A stretch of 64,000 nucleotides of DNA from Corallium rubrum (GCA_964035015.1 CAXIUP010000030.1:12501-76500), one strand, 5' to 3'. Shown: positions 45,218-56,599, counted from the stretch's first letter. Numbers and translations: made by a program. The notes: generated by a model from the letters alone, not told the origin.

Positions 45218-46066
45218 TTATGATCGCAAATTTGATGGTGGACTTAACGTGCCTGTTGAAACAAACAGACTCGGAGAGTCAGAAATAATAAGATCCAAAA
45301 TAGAATCACCTGACTGAGTTATTCTAGTTGGTTCATTAAGAAGTTGGGACAGATTATTACATTCAAGAAAATGAAAAAGTTTACCACCATCATAAGTGCT
45401 GACCGATGACGAATCAGCAAAGTTATAATGAGCATTAAAATCGCCCATAAGGATAATAGAAGTATAATTTTTTATGCGAATTTGATCAAGGCAATTTTGT
45501 AATGATCGGAAAAAATTGTCTATTTCATTAGCGTCAGAACTAGGGCATCTATAACAAACACCACATAGAAATTTGGACTTATTCAAAATAATTTCAGCCC
45601 ACAACATTTCAATATCAACACATTCATATCCTGGTTTTCTTTTAAAAGGTATATAATTCGCAATGTAAAGTGCAACGCCACCACCTCTACCTGCTAGTCG
45701 GTCATTCCTCAGGGGACTGTTGTAGCCAGGAATAATCGGCTGATCGCTTGACATATTCACATTTAGCCAAGTCTCCGACACAGCAAAAATATCGAATTTT
45801 TGAAGTAAAACCAAAGCTGAAATTTCAGTAAATTTATCACGAACAGAAAGGTTACGAGCATTTAAATGTGCTAAAGATAAGCCTAGTTGTCTGGGACCAG
45901 GGTTAGGGTGTACATTGCCTGAAACCAATAGAAGAATTAATAATAACAAACAAAAGAATAATAAGATGGCTTGCGGTGAGCCTACTAGAAATCTGTAAAT
46001 AACAAGTAAAAAACATGCATTAAAAAGCCCAATTGCTGCCCTATACGAGTCTAGGTCAACCCCCAT
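45218..46066 (-). pseudogene. LINE 2 endonuclease domain (ORF2 start)
   Basis: ATG at 46066. It begins GVDLDSYRAAIGLFN, then a strongly hydrophobic segment (about residues 30-50, FFCLLLLILLLVSG) immediately followed by NVHPNPGP. The endonuclease follows: LSLAHLNARNLS, FDIFAVSETWL, GRGGGVALYI, LMGDFNAHYN and DLIISDSPS. The SETWL, GDFN and DLI motifs carry catalytic residues that nick the target. The frame is lost after 45218, before the final His block. Confidence 0.85.
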
Positions 46067-46329
46067 CAAACATTGAGTGAAATGAGAAAGAGCACTTACC
46101 TCCAGTCATGCCAAATACCGTAAAACCAATGCCATAATAAAACTGATAATTTATCTTAGGATTATATAATACCATCAACATAGTTAGCAAATTGGAAGGA
46201 AATAGAAAAAATTCACAAGAGAAAACCTAACAACTACGAAAACAATTAAATACAAAATACAAAGTAAGCTAAGGTAAAGTCGAGAACAAAACACTGTCAT
46301 ATATAATGGTGGGAGAGCAGTAGCGGGTC

Positions 46330-47063
46330 AACAACATTAAACGAAGCCCAACTTTTCCAAATCATCAACTCTTCTGATTCTTACTGGTGGTTTGTTATCT
46401 TTCCTGGCGATTATGTATCCATCTGCGGTGAAAAATTAAAGCTGAATCCATACAAAGTTCACGAACATTCTTCAAGAGCTTCTGGTTGAGCCATGTAAGG
46501 TCTTCATTAATAAAAACTTTCTTCCCTTTTAACCGCCGCTTGGCTCGCGTGACCTTTCGTTTGGATTCATAACCATGACACTTTACGATGAGAGCCCTTT
46601 GACCATCTTGATTTGGGCGACTGATGTGATGAGCTCGATCTATCTCATTGCGCTCCATCGTTATGCCCAACTCGTCAATGTACAAATCCATTACAGTTTT
46701 TGCACAATCTTCTTGTAATGCAACATTGCCTTCATTACCCTCATCAAGCGCTGGCTGGTCAACGCCGTATATGCAGATGTTATACCGTCTAGAGTATTGT
46801 TCATTATCGTTTGTCTTATCTTGTAGCACTTCCAATTTCTCTTTAAGTGCCGCTATTTCGTCCTTCAATGGCTTCACGACCTGCTGGATCATTTCAACCA
46901 TGCCTTCTTTAATGGAATTTTTCAGAATATTTTTAAAGTCTTCAGATTTTAAATACTTGCACAAATCTGTTTGAACGCCAGCCTGAATTACACTTGACTG
47001 TTCGCTTAGATTTTCAGGTGACGACCTTGTTTTCATTTTCGAAGGATTGTTAGAGGTAGCCAT
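46330..47063 (-). pseudogene. LINE 2 ORF1 (coiled coil / RRM-like nucleic-acid binding)
   Basis: First true ATG at 47063 (MATSNNPSK); the frame is open upstream only from a TTG. It has a coiled coil around LKDEIAALKEKLEVLQDKTN, then DNEQYSRRYNICIYGV, which starts the RRM-like domain of L1-type ORF1 proteins, and a basic KRKVTRAKRRLKGKKVF segment. This protein coats element RNA. A one-base frameshift near 46440 separates the last ~35 residues (ADGYIIARKDNKPPVRIRR), which continue to about 46330. Confidence 0.75.
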
Positions 47064-47280
47064 TACATCAACTCCTTGAACTAGCGTATACTCCTCCGAA
47101 TTCAGTAAATTCTTCACAAGAAGTTGCTTCCGATATTTCAAGTTAGCAAAATTAACAACTTACGACCCACTAACACTAATACAAGCTTACATTTGAGTAA
47201 ATAAGCCGTTTAACTGTAAAATAAGTGAAAAACTGAGAGAGCTCAAAAGACACATGTAGTGATTTATATACCTCCTATAT

Positions 47281-47718
47281 CTATGGAGGTAATGGTCTAT
47301 GATAATGGTCTATATCATATAATGGACCAGATAATGGTCTATCATATAACCCAAGATTCTTTTTTGTCCGTCTAGATTTTTGTGCCACTGTTTTACATTT
47401 ATCAAGTTCCTTTGTTTTTTTAAGTAGATCCATAGTCTGGTATTTTTGTTTTTTTCTTAGAAAGAATATCTTTCTTTTTGATAGGGTCCATTGATTTGTA
47501 TTTTTCATGATCTTTTTGAAGAAGATCTTTCTTTTTGATAGGGTCCATTGATTTGTATTTTTTTGTGTTTTTTGAAGAAGATCTTTCTTTTTCATAGGGT
47601 CCATTGATTTGTATTTTTCACAATCTTTTTGAAGTAGATCTCTCTTTTTTATACAATCCATATTTTTGTAATGTAAAGCAGCTTTCTGTAACCTAATTTT
47701 TTTCTCAGGAGGTTCCAT
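47281..47718 (-). pseudogene. Helentron: Lys-rich repeat region
   Basis: Begins EPPEKKIRLQKAALHYKNMD and repeats a 17-18 residue unit: KKRDLLQKDCEKYKSMDP, KKKDLLQKT, then NTNQWTLSKRKIFFKK in a shifted frame. Repeats of KKxxLLxK..KYKSMDP are usual near the N-terminus of Helitron/Helentron proteins. The frame shifts twice within the repeats. Confidence 0.7.
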
Positions 47719-49479
47719 TTAATTTTGTACTGTATTTCATCGCATTTCAGTTTTTCTGTGACAATATTACAAAATTTATTTATAAGAGAATCAGTAAATT
47801 TTTCAAATAAACTGATTGTTTGCATTTCATCACTTGCTACTAAAAAATATTTTGTTCCTTTTCGTCTTGTACGATTGTCATGCTGAAAAATGTAACTTAA
47901 GCAGTAGCTTGAAGTCCACAGCAAAAAACCAGTATTTTCAGCAGTATTGTCTAAAATTAATTTCTCAACAATCAGTTTACTTGAAATGGAGGTAGGATAG
48001 AATGTGCCCTGGTGTTTTGAGCCAAATACTACATTAACATTTGCACCATATATCTTAACTGTACTTGGTAATTTGTTACATGTAAATTGTTTACATCCAT
48101 CATTTAAGGTTCCCTGGTAAAATACATTGCCATGTTCTGCAATAGCATTTAATGTCAGATCATGCCAGTAGCTACGACTTGATAACAGAAAAACAGATAG
48201 TATAAAAACATATCGCACAACATTGAACAGAAGAATTTAAGTTGTCAATAAATGCCTGATTATCACTTGTTGATGAACATGACTGAGATAAAACTTATGA
48301 TGTTTTGGTATCCAAAGTTGTATTTTGTGTAAATTGTACAACACTAATTTCAACACCTTTAAGCTCAAATTAAACCACAGGTTTGTATAAACTCTGGAAA
48401 TATTGCAGCAGGTTATTTATTGAATTCACGTCTAACAAGACACATGTGCCCTGAGCATGGGCCATACCAAATGAACCTCTAGCGTGAGAATCAAATATTG
48501 TTAGTAGATCATTGGGTGTTGTATAAATAGCTACAGTAGTACATCCTATTGTCAGCAGAAATTAATTATAACTTTCTGGTATTAAAGTTTCTATAGCACA
48601 ATCTAAGGGCATGACATATGGGATGTTTTCATTCGAAGTAGTATTATGCAGCTGACTACCACTGAACTCGAGTTGATAATTTGTGTTTAGCACTGTAACC
48701 ATTGAGGGTAATTCTGTCAACAATAAAAAAGATTGAACTGACAATCTTGATAATGCAGAATATAATTCATTACCAATGTTCATAATTTGCACCAGGTGGC
48801 ATGGTTGAGTTATTGTCATTGATTTGTTTCAGAACTTATGTATCAAAGTACACAACCTCATAGCAACACATTGCTGTCCTGCATTAGGACCAAATATGTT
48901 GACTATAAGGAGCATTAATAGTTTTACTTAGATCAATTATGAAAGTAGGACCAGGATTTTTCTCTGTCTCTACAAAGGTTAAACTTGCAATAATTCATCC
49001 TGTGGTTTAAATTCTTGTAAGTAAGCTCTGCTTCTGAATTATTTAGTGCGTTTGTATAAGATTTGCAGCTCCTTTTAGTACTTTTTAAGTGAAATAAAGA
49101 ATTTTGCGATGTAGTCGTTTGTTTTTTACGCCGTCTTATATGATGTTGACGTTTCTCATTAATCTTTTTACTAAATTGGGGTAAAAATGTTACTCGATCA
49201 CTCAGGTACATTCTTTTTAATCTGCTTTCGAACTAGTTTTCTTAATTTTCAGTTTTATTCAAAACACGAGACAGTTTCATAGCTGGAATTCTACTAGGTT
49301 GACGATCACGTGGAACAACATGGCGGACATGTCTTACAATTAACACACTGAGTAATAAATTTTGCATAACTAGATGTGGACTCTGAATTATAAGACTCTG
49401 AGTTACTAGCAGTAGCTTTTACAGATAATTCCAGATTATTTGTTTTTTTCAAATAACTGTAAATTATCAAGGGAAACAT
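47700..49479 (-). pseudogene. Helentron: N-terminal Cys-rich and C76-like peptidase region
   Basis: ATG at 49479. The first piece ends in a Cys cluster (CVNCKTCPPCC at about 49330), then a basic linker (QHHIRRRKKQTTT). A peptidase-like region follows: HGNVFYQGTLNDGCKQ..., PCHLVQIMNIGNELYSALSR, YVMPLDCAIETL, then GCTTVAIYTTPNDLLTIFDS and HARGSFGMAHAQGTC at about 48440-48550, and NNLLQYFQSLYK. The FDSHARG...G..HA.GTC block resembles the Asp/His part of the deubiquitinase fold used by herpesvirus tegument proteins (peptidase C76), which is also known from mobile elements. It could be an OTU-like relative. Many frameshifts. Confidence 0.65.
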
Positions 49480-50363
49480 GGTTAATGGTTACTGGTATCT
49501 GTTACTATAAACATGTGCTCGAAAAAAATCTGTGAATAAACGATTGATGACAAATACATATAGCAGACAATAATGCACACACTTGATGAAACAATGAAAA
49601 CAAACATAATATTTACATGTTGTATGAATTGTCAGTTACTAACTTCAGGACTGGAAGACTTGGACATTCAGCTTCAAGGTACATGTAATACTTTCCAACA
49701 CAATACGTAGAGTATACGCAATTTGTTAAAGTGAACTTTGTATTGATATAACTTTGATGATTGTTTATAGTTTTGGCATTCATAGATATGTAACTTCGCA
49801 TACATAGGTAACTTGGCATACATAGATAACTTTGGATTCATTGGTGATCGCAGAAGAACCTGTGTCGAAATTGCTCATTTTTAAAGTGTAGATTCACTGC
49901 GATCGATAGTATCGGTGTGTGCAGTTGTAAGCTTTGTGAGCGTACTTATGACGAAAACAGTTGACAACAACATCACTGGCCAACTATTAGTACGGTAAAT
50001 TATCACTTGCAAAATCCAAAACAACTTGATCGAAGGCAAATTATTCTGTAGTTGTTGTCACAATGTCACTGTGTGAACTGATCAGAACCAGTCAAAACGT
50101 ACTCGTGTTTAGGAGTACGTTTGCAAAGGCTGACGGGGGATAACGCAATTTTGTGTGGCGAAAAAAAATAAAAAAATAAACGGAGCCGAAACCTAGACTC
50201 GGCCACCACGGGTAGCCCGAGTAACAACGCATATTTTTCTTTATACCAGTTTTATTTAAAAATCCGCTGACCAGAAATATTGCGGGTACATTCTGCACCT
50301 GGCCAGAAATGATGTCATCATAGGGACTTTTTCCACAAATATCAAACCAGAAGTGATGTCACC
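49480..50363. other. Non-coding stretch between Helentron and LTR element
   Basis: The Helentron 5' end should lie here but was not located. Short CATAGATAACTTTGG-like repeats occur at 49745-49840. No supportable gene. Confidence 0.4.
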
Positions 50364-51108
50364 TGTGACGAAGTAGAAAATTAGTAATTTAAATAGTATT
50401 TTAATTATATTTAAGTTTAGAAAAAGGCATGTAAATAAGTAAAATAATAATTAGGACAATCCCTTAGAGAGTTGTCAGACGTCAAGTTTATGTAAATGGC
50501 CAAGCCTTAGATAAAAAGGAGAGTCCGAAAGTGTCTTAAGGAGAGAGAGGTGATCGTTGTTAGGCGAAAAGAAGGTACGAGAGTTCTACTTGCTTGGAAA
50601 TCGCCAAGCTCGCAGATATCACAGGAAGATATTGACAGTAAAGACGGTTGGGGTAAGAGACAGCCTTATTCAAAGGTACACCAGACCAACGTCGTCATCG
50701 ATAATTATCTGAGTTCGTGAGCAAGTGGTGGTAGCAGTTACGTATAAAACGCTGAGCAGAATCTCGTACAGTTTGGAGTTGGCACCTCTGAAGCCAGCAA
50801 ACGTGAGTCGCTGAAAAGACCTCGTGTTCAGATAACTTATCTCGTGGAAGAAAGCGGAGCAAAGGAAGACTCTAGAGTGAATAAGAGGCCTATGCAGAAG
50901 CCGAAGAAGACGACTGACAACGGATTATTACTTAGTTAATTAAATACGACCGGTATATTTAGTAAGTTAGGAATTAACTTGAATAATAAAATCTTTGTAA
51001 GTTCATTGCCCTGGAGTTGCGTGAGTTGATGCAAGCTGTACGAAGGAGAAACCCTCAGTTTAGGGGCGGATTAAACGAACTACCCGAAGGTAGCGTGACT
51101 TCGCTACA
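50364..51108 (+). repeat. 5' LTR of Gmr1-like retrotransposon
   Basis: 745 bp from TGTGACGAAGTAGAAAATTA to TTCGCTACA (TG...CA). A tRNA-primer-site candidate, TGGTGGCAGCGGTGGGA, lies 5 bases downstream of the end. Confidence 0.88.
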
Positions 51109-51218
51109 GAAATTTGGTGGCAGCGGTGGGATTTTAATTTGCTCGAGGGATTTCTTCAGATATAGCTTGGGTAGACTCATTAAACGACAGTGATTAAACT
51201 CGTGTATAGGCTATAAGA

Positions 51219-52420
51219 ATGGCAACGAAGAACTCAGTTGATTACAATAGTTGTGAGTTAGAAGATTTGCGAAAGGAATGTGTACGACCTGAAACAGCAA
51301 TTAACTCCAAAGACGGAGTAAAAACCTTTGCCAGTAAACTTAGGGTGAGTGATTCTCAAAATATTGAGAAAGAAATAAGTAACCTCGTTCTGGGTGATGG
51401 GCTAGGATGTGATGTGGACTCGGAAAGGTTTGTAGAATTTGGGATGTATCGAAAGGGATGAAGAAGTTAAACAAGGGGAGGATAAATTGGGGTTAACTTT
51501 CCAGCAATGGATAGAGCTCCTGCAACTCGAGAGAGCCACGGTGAGAGAGCGGGAGGAAATGGCGCGATTAAAAGAGGAGAGGGAGATTAGACGTGAGGAG
51601 AGACAGAGAACTTTGAGAATGGAAGAGAGAGAGTATGAGCGAGAGCAGGACAAGAGTATATTACAACACACATTATACAAGCAAGATAATTCTAAACCTA
51701 TTCGATTCATTAGGATGAGGGAAATGCGCGAAAAGGAGGACATAGATGATTATTTTAGGATATTTGAGATGACCGCTAAAGCTCAGTTGATTCCTGTAGG
51801 GGAGTGGTTAGCCAGTTTAATACCTCGACTTACTGAGAAAGCAAAGGATATATATTTAGAAATAGAAGGCACTGAGGCACAAGATTTCTATGTAAGTAAA
51901 GAAATTATTTTGAAGGCGTACCAGCTTACGATTGATTATTTAGATATTGTTTTAGACATTCAGAGACAGAAGGAAACGAAGATTTTGTTAGTTGGGCACG
52001 CAGAACAAGACGGTATCTTAACAGATGGATGACTGTAGCTAACGCTAAGACTAGAAGTGAAGTTTTGGAACAGGTAACTATGGAAAGAATGTTAGAGGTA
52101 GTCAGTCCAGATTTACGTGTATGGCTCAAGGAGCGTAAATTAGAAACAGCTGAGGGCCTGGCCACTAAAGCAAATGAAAATATGCAAGCCAGGAAAGGTC
52201 CCCTGATAAAGGGTAAATATGTATATGCCCGTTCAAAATCTCGTGAGACAGAGAAACAGATCGAAACAGACAATAGTGAAAAGGGAAATCCAAATAATAG
52301 AGCTAGTGGAGCTAATACTAATAGCGTCGGCAATGTTAGGGGTAATGATCCGAAACAGGACATGTCGAAAGTGTTTCAATTGCTATGAGAAAGGACATTA
52401 TGCCAGTCGATGTAAAAAGG
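51219..52420 (+). pseudogene. gag of the LTR element
   Basis: Starts at ATG 51219 (MATKNSVDYNSCELEDLRKE), shifts frame near 51440, and continues with a highly charged coiled-coil-like stretch (EEREIRREERQRTLRMEERE). Next is the gag core: DIDDYFRIFEMTAKAQLIPV, EWLASLIPRLTEKAKDIYLE, and in another frame VVSPDLRVWLKERKLETAEG. It ends in a CCHC zinc knuckle, KCFNCYEKGHYASRCKKG, at about 52370-52425. Frame changes near 51440, 52030 and 52300. Confidence 0.82.
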
Positions 52421-53178
52421 GTCGGGGTAGAACTGGCCAAGTAGGGAGTGGTTTATTGTGTATGGAATTGTTGGATAATGAAAGGGGCTTTCCTAGTGCT
52501 AGCGTTTCGGGTGAGATTAATGAGCAAGTAGGAGATGGTTTATTGTGTATGAAACCGTTGGAGAATGAGAGTAGTTCCCCTAGTGTTAATATTTCGGGTG
52601 AGATTAACGGGCAACTAGTAAATATGGTTGTAGACTCGGGATGTACAAGGACGTTAGTTAATCGGAAGTTTGTTCCTAGGAGTAAAGATACTGATGAGAA
52701 GATGACTGTTATGATGGCAAATGGGGAACGAGTTGTTGTGCCTTTAGCTCAAGTAGAAGTAAAAAGTAAACATGGTACACATACAGAATTGGTGGGCGTG
52801 ATGAGTAGTTTACCAGTAGATTGTATATTGGGACGCTCGTCATATGGATGAACCCGGGAGGATTTATTTGAACATTGGGAGGGAGTTATAAAATTAGAGA
52901 GACTGGATAAGCAGCTTTTAGGTGGGGAGTTAGGTGAAGCTTTTATGATAACACGTGGTCGGGCTCTACGCCAAAAAGCGCAAGATCGAAGGGAAAAGTT
53001 AAGTGAACGAGAAAATCATATGCGGGTACCTTATTTAGCAACTAACAAACTTAACAATATATCTGAGATTGATGCGGAAGTGGGTTTGAGAGAATTGTTC
53101 GGAAATAATATTGAGCCTCAAACAACTGCAACAAGTCTGCAGGAGATTGGCGGGGAGCAAAAACATAAGCATAGTTGA
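52400..53178 (+). pseudogene. Protease region of pol
   Basis: Retropepsin-like segment: NGQLVNMVVDSGCTRTLVNR with the active-site Asp-Ser-Gly at about 52632, followed by MTVMMANGERVVVPLAQVEV and PVDCILGRSSYG. An upstream 20-25 residue phrase occurs twice (GLLCMELLDNERG and GLLCMKPLENESS), a small duplication. A stop at 52849 interrupts the frame before the linker to integrase. Confidence 0.8.
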
Positions 53179-53193
53179 CCTTTTGTAGGACAT

Positions 53194-54478
53194 GTGAGTG
53201 ACGAAGAAAGTTGTTATATAAAGGGGAATATATTAGATAGGAAAAGAGAACAATTGATACTCGATCAACAAACGGATGTTACTTTAGAAAAGATACGTAG
53301 AGGCGCAACGAAAGGAGCTCATTTGAATGATGACGGGTATTATATAGATAAAGGATTATTAATGCATCGGAAAAAATTTGAAGATGTTATTGTGGGAACT
53401 GAGTTTGTAGATAGGGTTGTTGTACCCGAGTCTTTCAGACCCGAAATTCTAAGACTTGGACACGACATTCCTTTAGCGGGTCACATGGGACAAGACAAGA
53501 CTAGGAATCGCATAGGGACACATTTCTTCTGGCAAAAACTTCATGAAGATGTTTCTAAATATTGTGCGACTTGTCCGGAATGTCAATTAGTTCCTCGAAA
53601 ACGAATTGCTAATAGAATACCCTTAACTCCTGTACCTGTTGTTTCTGAACCGTTCAGCAAAATTGCCATAGATTTAGTTGGGGAACTCCCAGTCACAAAA
53701 ACGGGATATAAGTATATTTTAACGACTGTTGATTATGCGACTAGGTATCCAGAGGCTTTTGTTTTACGGAAAATTCACTCCAAGGCAATAGCCGATGCCT
53801 TGATTAATCTGTTTGTCCGCGTTGGTATACTGAAAGAAATAGTTTCTGATCAAGGTGCAAATCTAATTAGTAAATTGATGTCACAGTTATAAGAGGAATT
53901 GGGAATAATAAGCATTAAAACTTCGGCATATAACCCACAAGCCAATGGTCTCGTTGAGAGATTTAATGGCACCTTGAAAACGATGTTAAGGAAATTTGCA
54001 AGTGACTCGGTGACTGATTGGGATAAGTATTTACCTTATTTATTGTTCGCGTATAGAGAGGTACCTTGTCCGACCACTGGATATTCGCCTTTTGAGTTGT
54101 TATATGGTAGAATGGTTAGGGGGCCCCTGGCTGTTGTTAAAGAAAGTTGGTTGGGACAGACCAGTTCCGATAAAAATTTGATCACACATGTAATAGATAT
54201 TCGAAGGCGAATGGGACAAATGAAGGAACTTGTTAAGAAGAATGTAGAAAAAGCCCAAGCTAAGCAGAAAAGTTTTTATGATAAGAAATCTAAGGAACGA
54301 TGGTTTCAGGTGGGTGATAAGGTGCTAGTATTATTACCGACACCAGGAAGTAAGATAGAGGCGAAATGATTTGGCCCATATCCAATGATACGAGTTGTGA
54401 ATAACGGAAAATCGTATGAATTGGACACAGGAAAAGTTAAGAAACAACTTAGGACATATAACATCAATTTACTGTCGT
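53194..54478 (+). pseudogene. Integrase of pol
   Basis: Zinc-binding HHCC domain (HDIPLAGHMG...CATCPECQ, about 53460-53590), then the catalytic core IAIDLVGELPVTKTGYKYIL, TTVDYATRYPEA, VSDQGANLIS and YNPQANGLVERFNGTLKTML, giving the D, D, E triad (IDLVG, SDQGAN, VERFN). The C-terminal part VGDKVLVLLPTPGSK and FGPYPMIRVV follow. Two in-frame stops, at 53890-53892 and 54367-54369, are the only breaks, and a third at 54478 separates it from the reverse transcriptase. Confidence 0.88.
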
Positions 54479-56028
54479 GATGGCAGAGCCGAGAAGAAGC
54501 TGCTATGTTTGTTATGCCAAGGGGTGTGAGAGATGAGTTCTTACCCCATGAAGTTAATTTGCCTGGGGTGAATAATAAGGAATCATGGAGGAATGTTGCA
54601 ATATCTAGTCATTTAGATTTGTTGCAACGAGCTGAAGTTGAGACTTTGTTAGAGAAATATAGCGATGTGTTTTCAGGGATCCCCAGTCGTACGCACGTTA
54701 TCTCCCATCAAATTAATACGGGTGAATCTTCGCCAATTCGCTCGAGACCTTACCAAGTGCCACAACGGTTAGAGATGGGTGTTAATGCCGAAATCGATAA
54801 CATGTTAGAGATGGGAATAATACGACCCTCTACCAGCCCGTGGGCCTCACCACTCGTGATAGTTCCGAAACCTGATGGTAGTATAAGATTTTGCGTGGAC
54901 TATCGACAATTAAATTCCGTAACAGAAATGGATGCTTACCCTATACCTCGTATGGATCGAATGCTAGATAAGATAGGCAAGGCAAAATATATTACCGCTT
55001 TAGATCTCACGAAAGGGTATTGGCAAATTCCCCTCGAGAATTCAACTATACCAAAATCGGCTTTTATTACAGCCAGAGGCTTATTTGAGTTTGTCGTTAT
55101 GCCATTTGGGATGAAGACAGCTCCGGCTACGTTTCAGAGAATGATGAAGGAAATAGTTTTGAAAAGTTTAGAGGATTTCGCAGACGCTTATATAGATGAT
55201 GTAGAGATTGATACAATTTCATCCTTTCCGCAGAATTTGAGAGAAGTTGAACAAGTGTTGCAACGATTACGGGAAGCTAACTTGCATGCAAAGCCGTCTA
55301 AGTGCAAGGTCGCCATGGCCGTAGCTCAGTTTGTTGGTCATAATGTTGGAGATGATGGTATTCGACCACGAGAAGCTTTAGTTAAAGCAATAGAGAATTT
55401 TCCTAGACTGGAAACTAAGAAGCAGGTGAGATCATTTTTAGGGTTAGTTGGTTATTATAGGAAGTTTATTCCAGCATTTTCGGAGAGAGCATTAGTTTTA
55501 ACTGATCTTACTAAGGGAAAGAAACCTACCAAAATAGAATGGAATAAAGCCTGTGAGGAAACTTTTAGAGATTTAAAGAGTGCCCTCCAGACAGCACCAG
55601 TGTTAAGGCCACCTCCTTGGGATGAGCCCTTTATTTTGCAAGTAGATGCTTCGGATCGAGGCTTAGGTGCTATTTTAATCAAGTCGATAGCAGTGGAGGA
55701 GGAGCATCCCATCGCTTATGCTAGTAGAAAATTAGTATTGCGAGAAGAAAGATTATCCACCACAGAGAAAGAGTATTTAGGAGTAGTTTGGGCAGTGGAG
55801 TTGTTCAGGTATTATTTATACGGTAGAAACTTTACCCTTCAGACAGATCATAATCCCTTAATTTGGTTACATGAAGCACGAGGAAATAGTAGAAAACTTC
55901 TTCGGTGGAGTTTAACCTTACAAGAGTATGACATCATCATGCAACACAAGAGAGGGAGTGAGCATGTGAATGTGGATGCCTTGAGTCGTGAGATAAAAAA
56001 AAGAGGAAAAAGGGGCTCGTATCCTTAG
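54479..56028 (+). CDS. Reverse transcriptase and RNase H of pol
   Basis: Open frame with first Met at 54505, in the same frame as integrase and downstream of it. The reverse transcriptase has SRPYQVPQRLEMGVNAEIDN, SPWASPLVIVPKPDGSIRFC, VDYRQLNSVTEMDAYPIP, ALDLTKGYWQIPL, FVVMPFGMKTAPATFQRMM and YIDDVEI (catalytic YIDD). The connection has VRSFLGLVGYYRKFIP. RNase H has PFILQVDASDRGLGAIL, TTEKEYLGVVWAVELFRYYL, TDHNPLIWL and VNVDALSRE. It is uninterrupted for 507 codons, so this half of pol is intact, but it has no own start in a normal element. Confidence 0.9.
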
Positions 56029-56211
56029 TTGGTTTGGGTAGGATAGAAATCTACCTTTCAATCCGTCCACTGTGTCTATAGGTCTTGGTCCGAAAGAGAA
56101 CATTTAAGAGATTTATTATTAAAGTAAAAAAAATTTTTTTTAAGCTATCGTTAATGCCGGAATAGGATTATTATATTCCTAACGTAATAATACTAGTCTT
56201 AACGGGGAAGA

Positions 56212-56480
56212 TGTGACGAAGTAGAAAATTAGTAATTTAAATAGTATTTTAATTATATTTAAGTTTAGAAAAAGGCATGTAAATAAGTAAAATAATAATT
56301 AGGACAATCCCTTAGAGAGTTGTCAGACGTCAAGTTTATGTAAATGGCCAACGCCTTAGATAAAAAGGAGAATCCGAAAGTGTCTTAAGGAGAGAGAGGT
56401 CATCGTTGTTAGGCGAAAAGAAGATACGAGAGTTCTACTTGCTTGGAAACCACCAAGCTCGCAGATATCACAGGAAGATA
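56212..56480 (+). repeat. 3' LTR, truncated
   Basis: First 269 bases of the LTR, starting TGTGACGAAG after a purine tract (AACGGGGAAGA). Cut at CACAGGAAGATA, where unrelated sequence starts. Confidence 0.88.
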
Positions 56481-56599
56481 CAATCTCGTTCCCAGACCCT
56501 TCTTACGCGGGCCGCGCCCGTCGACCGAAAGCTCTGGGATAATCCATTTCAAATCGACATTTCATTGGTTGAATAATTGACAGTGGCTCTTTCGAAAGC
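56481..56599. other. Unclassified segment at the LTR break
   Basis: GC-rich start (CGGGCCGCGCCCGTCGACC) with a CCCAGAC/GCTCTGGG near-complement; possibly a small MITE or SINE fragment. Confidence 0.35.

Larger units (their letters stand above)
42456..47141 (-). mobile_element. Non-LTR retrotransposon 2, near full length
   Basis: Minus-strand LINE with ORF1 (coiled coil/RRM-like), then ORF2 with apurinic-type endonuclease, reverse transcriptase and C-terminal Cys/His motif. Inserted into the Helentron between its N-terminal and zinc-binding parts. Related to element 1 (shared ORF2 start and 3' stem GAGCCCCC...TTGGGGCAAA). Frameshifts in ORF1 and ORF2 inactivate it. CR1/Jockey group by domain layout; the exact clade needs a tree. 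Confidence 0.87.
12050..49479 (-). mobile_element. Helentron (Helitron-like) split by nested insertions
   Basis: One minus-strand rolling-circle element whose coding order can be followed across five pieces: 49479-47281 (N-terminal Cys-rich and peptidase-like region), 42455-41996 (zinc-binding/DUF6570-like), 39434-37416 (Rep), 37242-36323 (helicase start) and 13330-12050 (helicase end plus endonuclease). Interruptions are a non-LTR element (42456-47141), a second one (39602-41995) and a PIF/Harbinger transposon (13331-36322). Removing these leaves about 7 kb, a normal Helentron size. The Rep, PIF1 helicase and apurinic-type endonuclease combination defines Helentrons. Multiple frameshifts make it inactive. 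The exact termini are not resolved. Confidence 0.85.
50364..56480 (+). mobile_element. Gmr1-like Ty3/gypsy LTR retrotransposon
   Basis: Complete 5' LTR, gag, protease, integrase, reverse transcriptase/RNase H and a 3' LTR truncated to its first 269 bases. The pol order is PR-IN-RT-RH, as in Ty1/copia, while the reverse transcriptase and integrase are of Ty3/gypsy type. That combination is the definition of the Gmr1 group. LTR copies differ at several positions in the 270 bases that can be compared. pol is one frame interrupted by three point stops, and gag has a frameshift. Confidence 0.87.

Noticed and set aside
47700-49479. Integrated herpesvirus sequence
   Set aside because: The C76-like motifs are in line with Helentron Cys-rich, zinc and Rep parts on the same strand. 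No other herpesvirus-like gene is present.
50092-50298. Short protein at 50092-50298 on the minus strand
   Set aside because: No homology-like features, and composition is as expected from chance reading next to an LTR.
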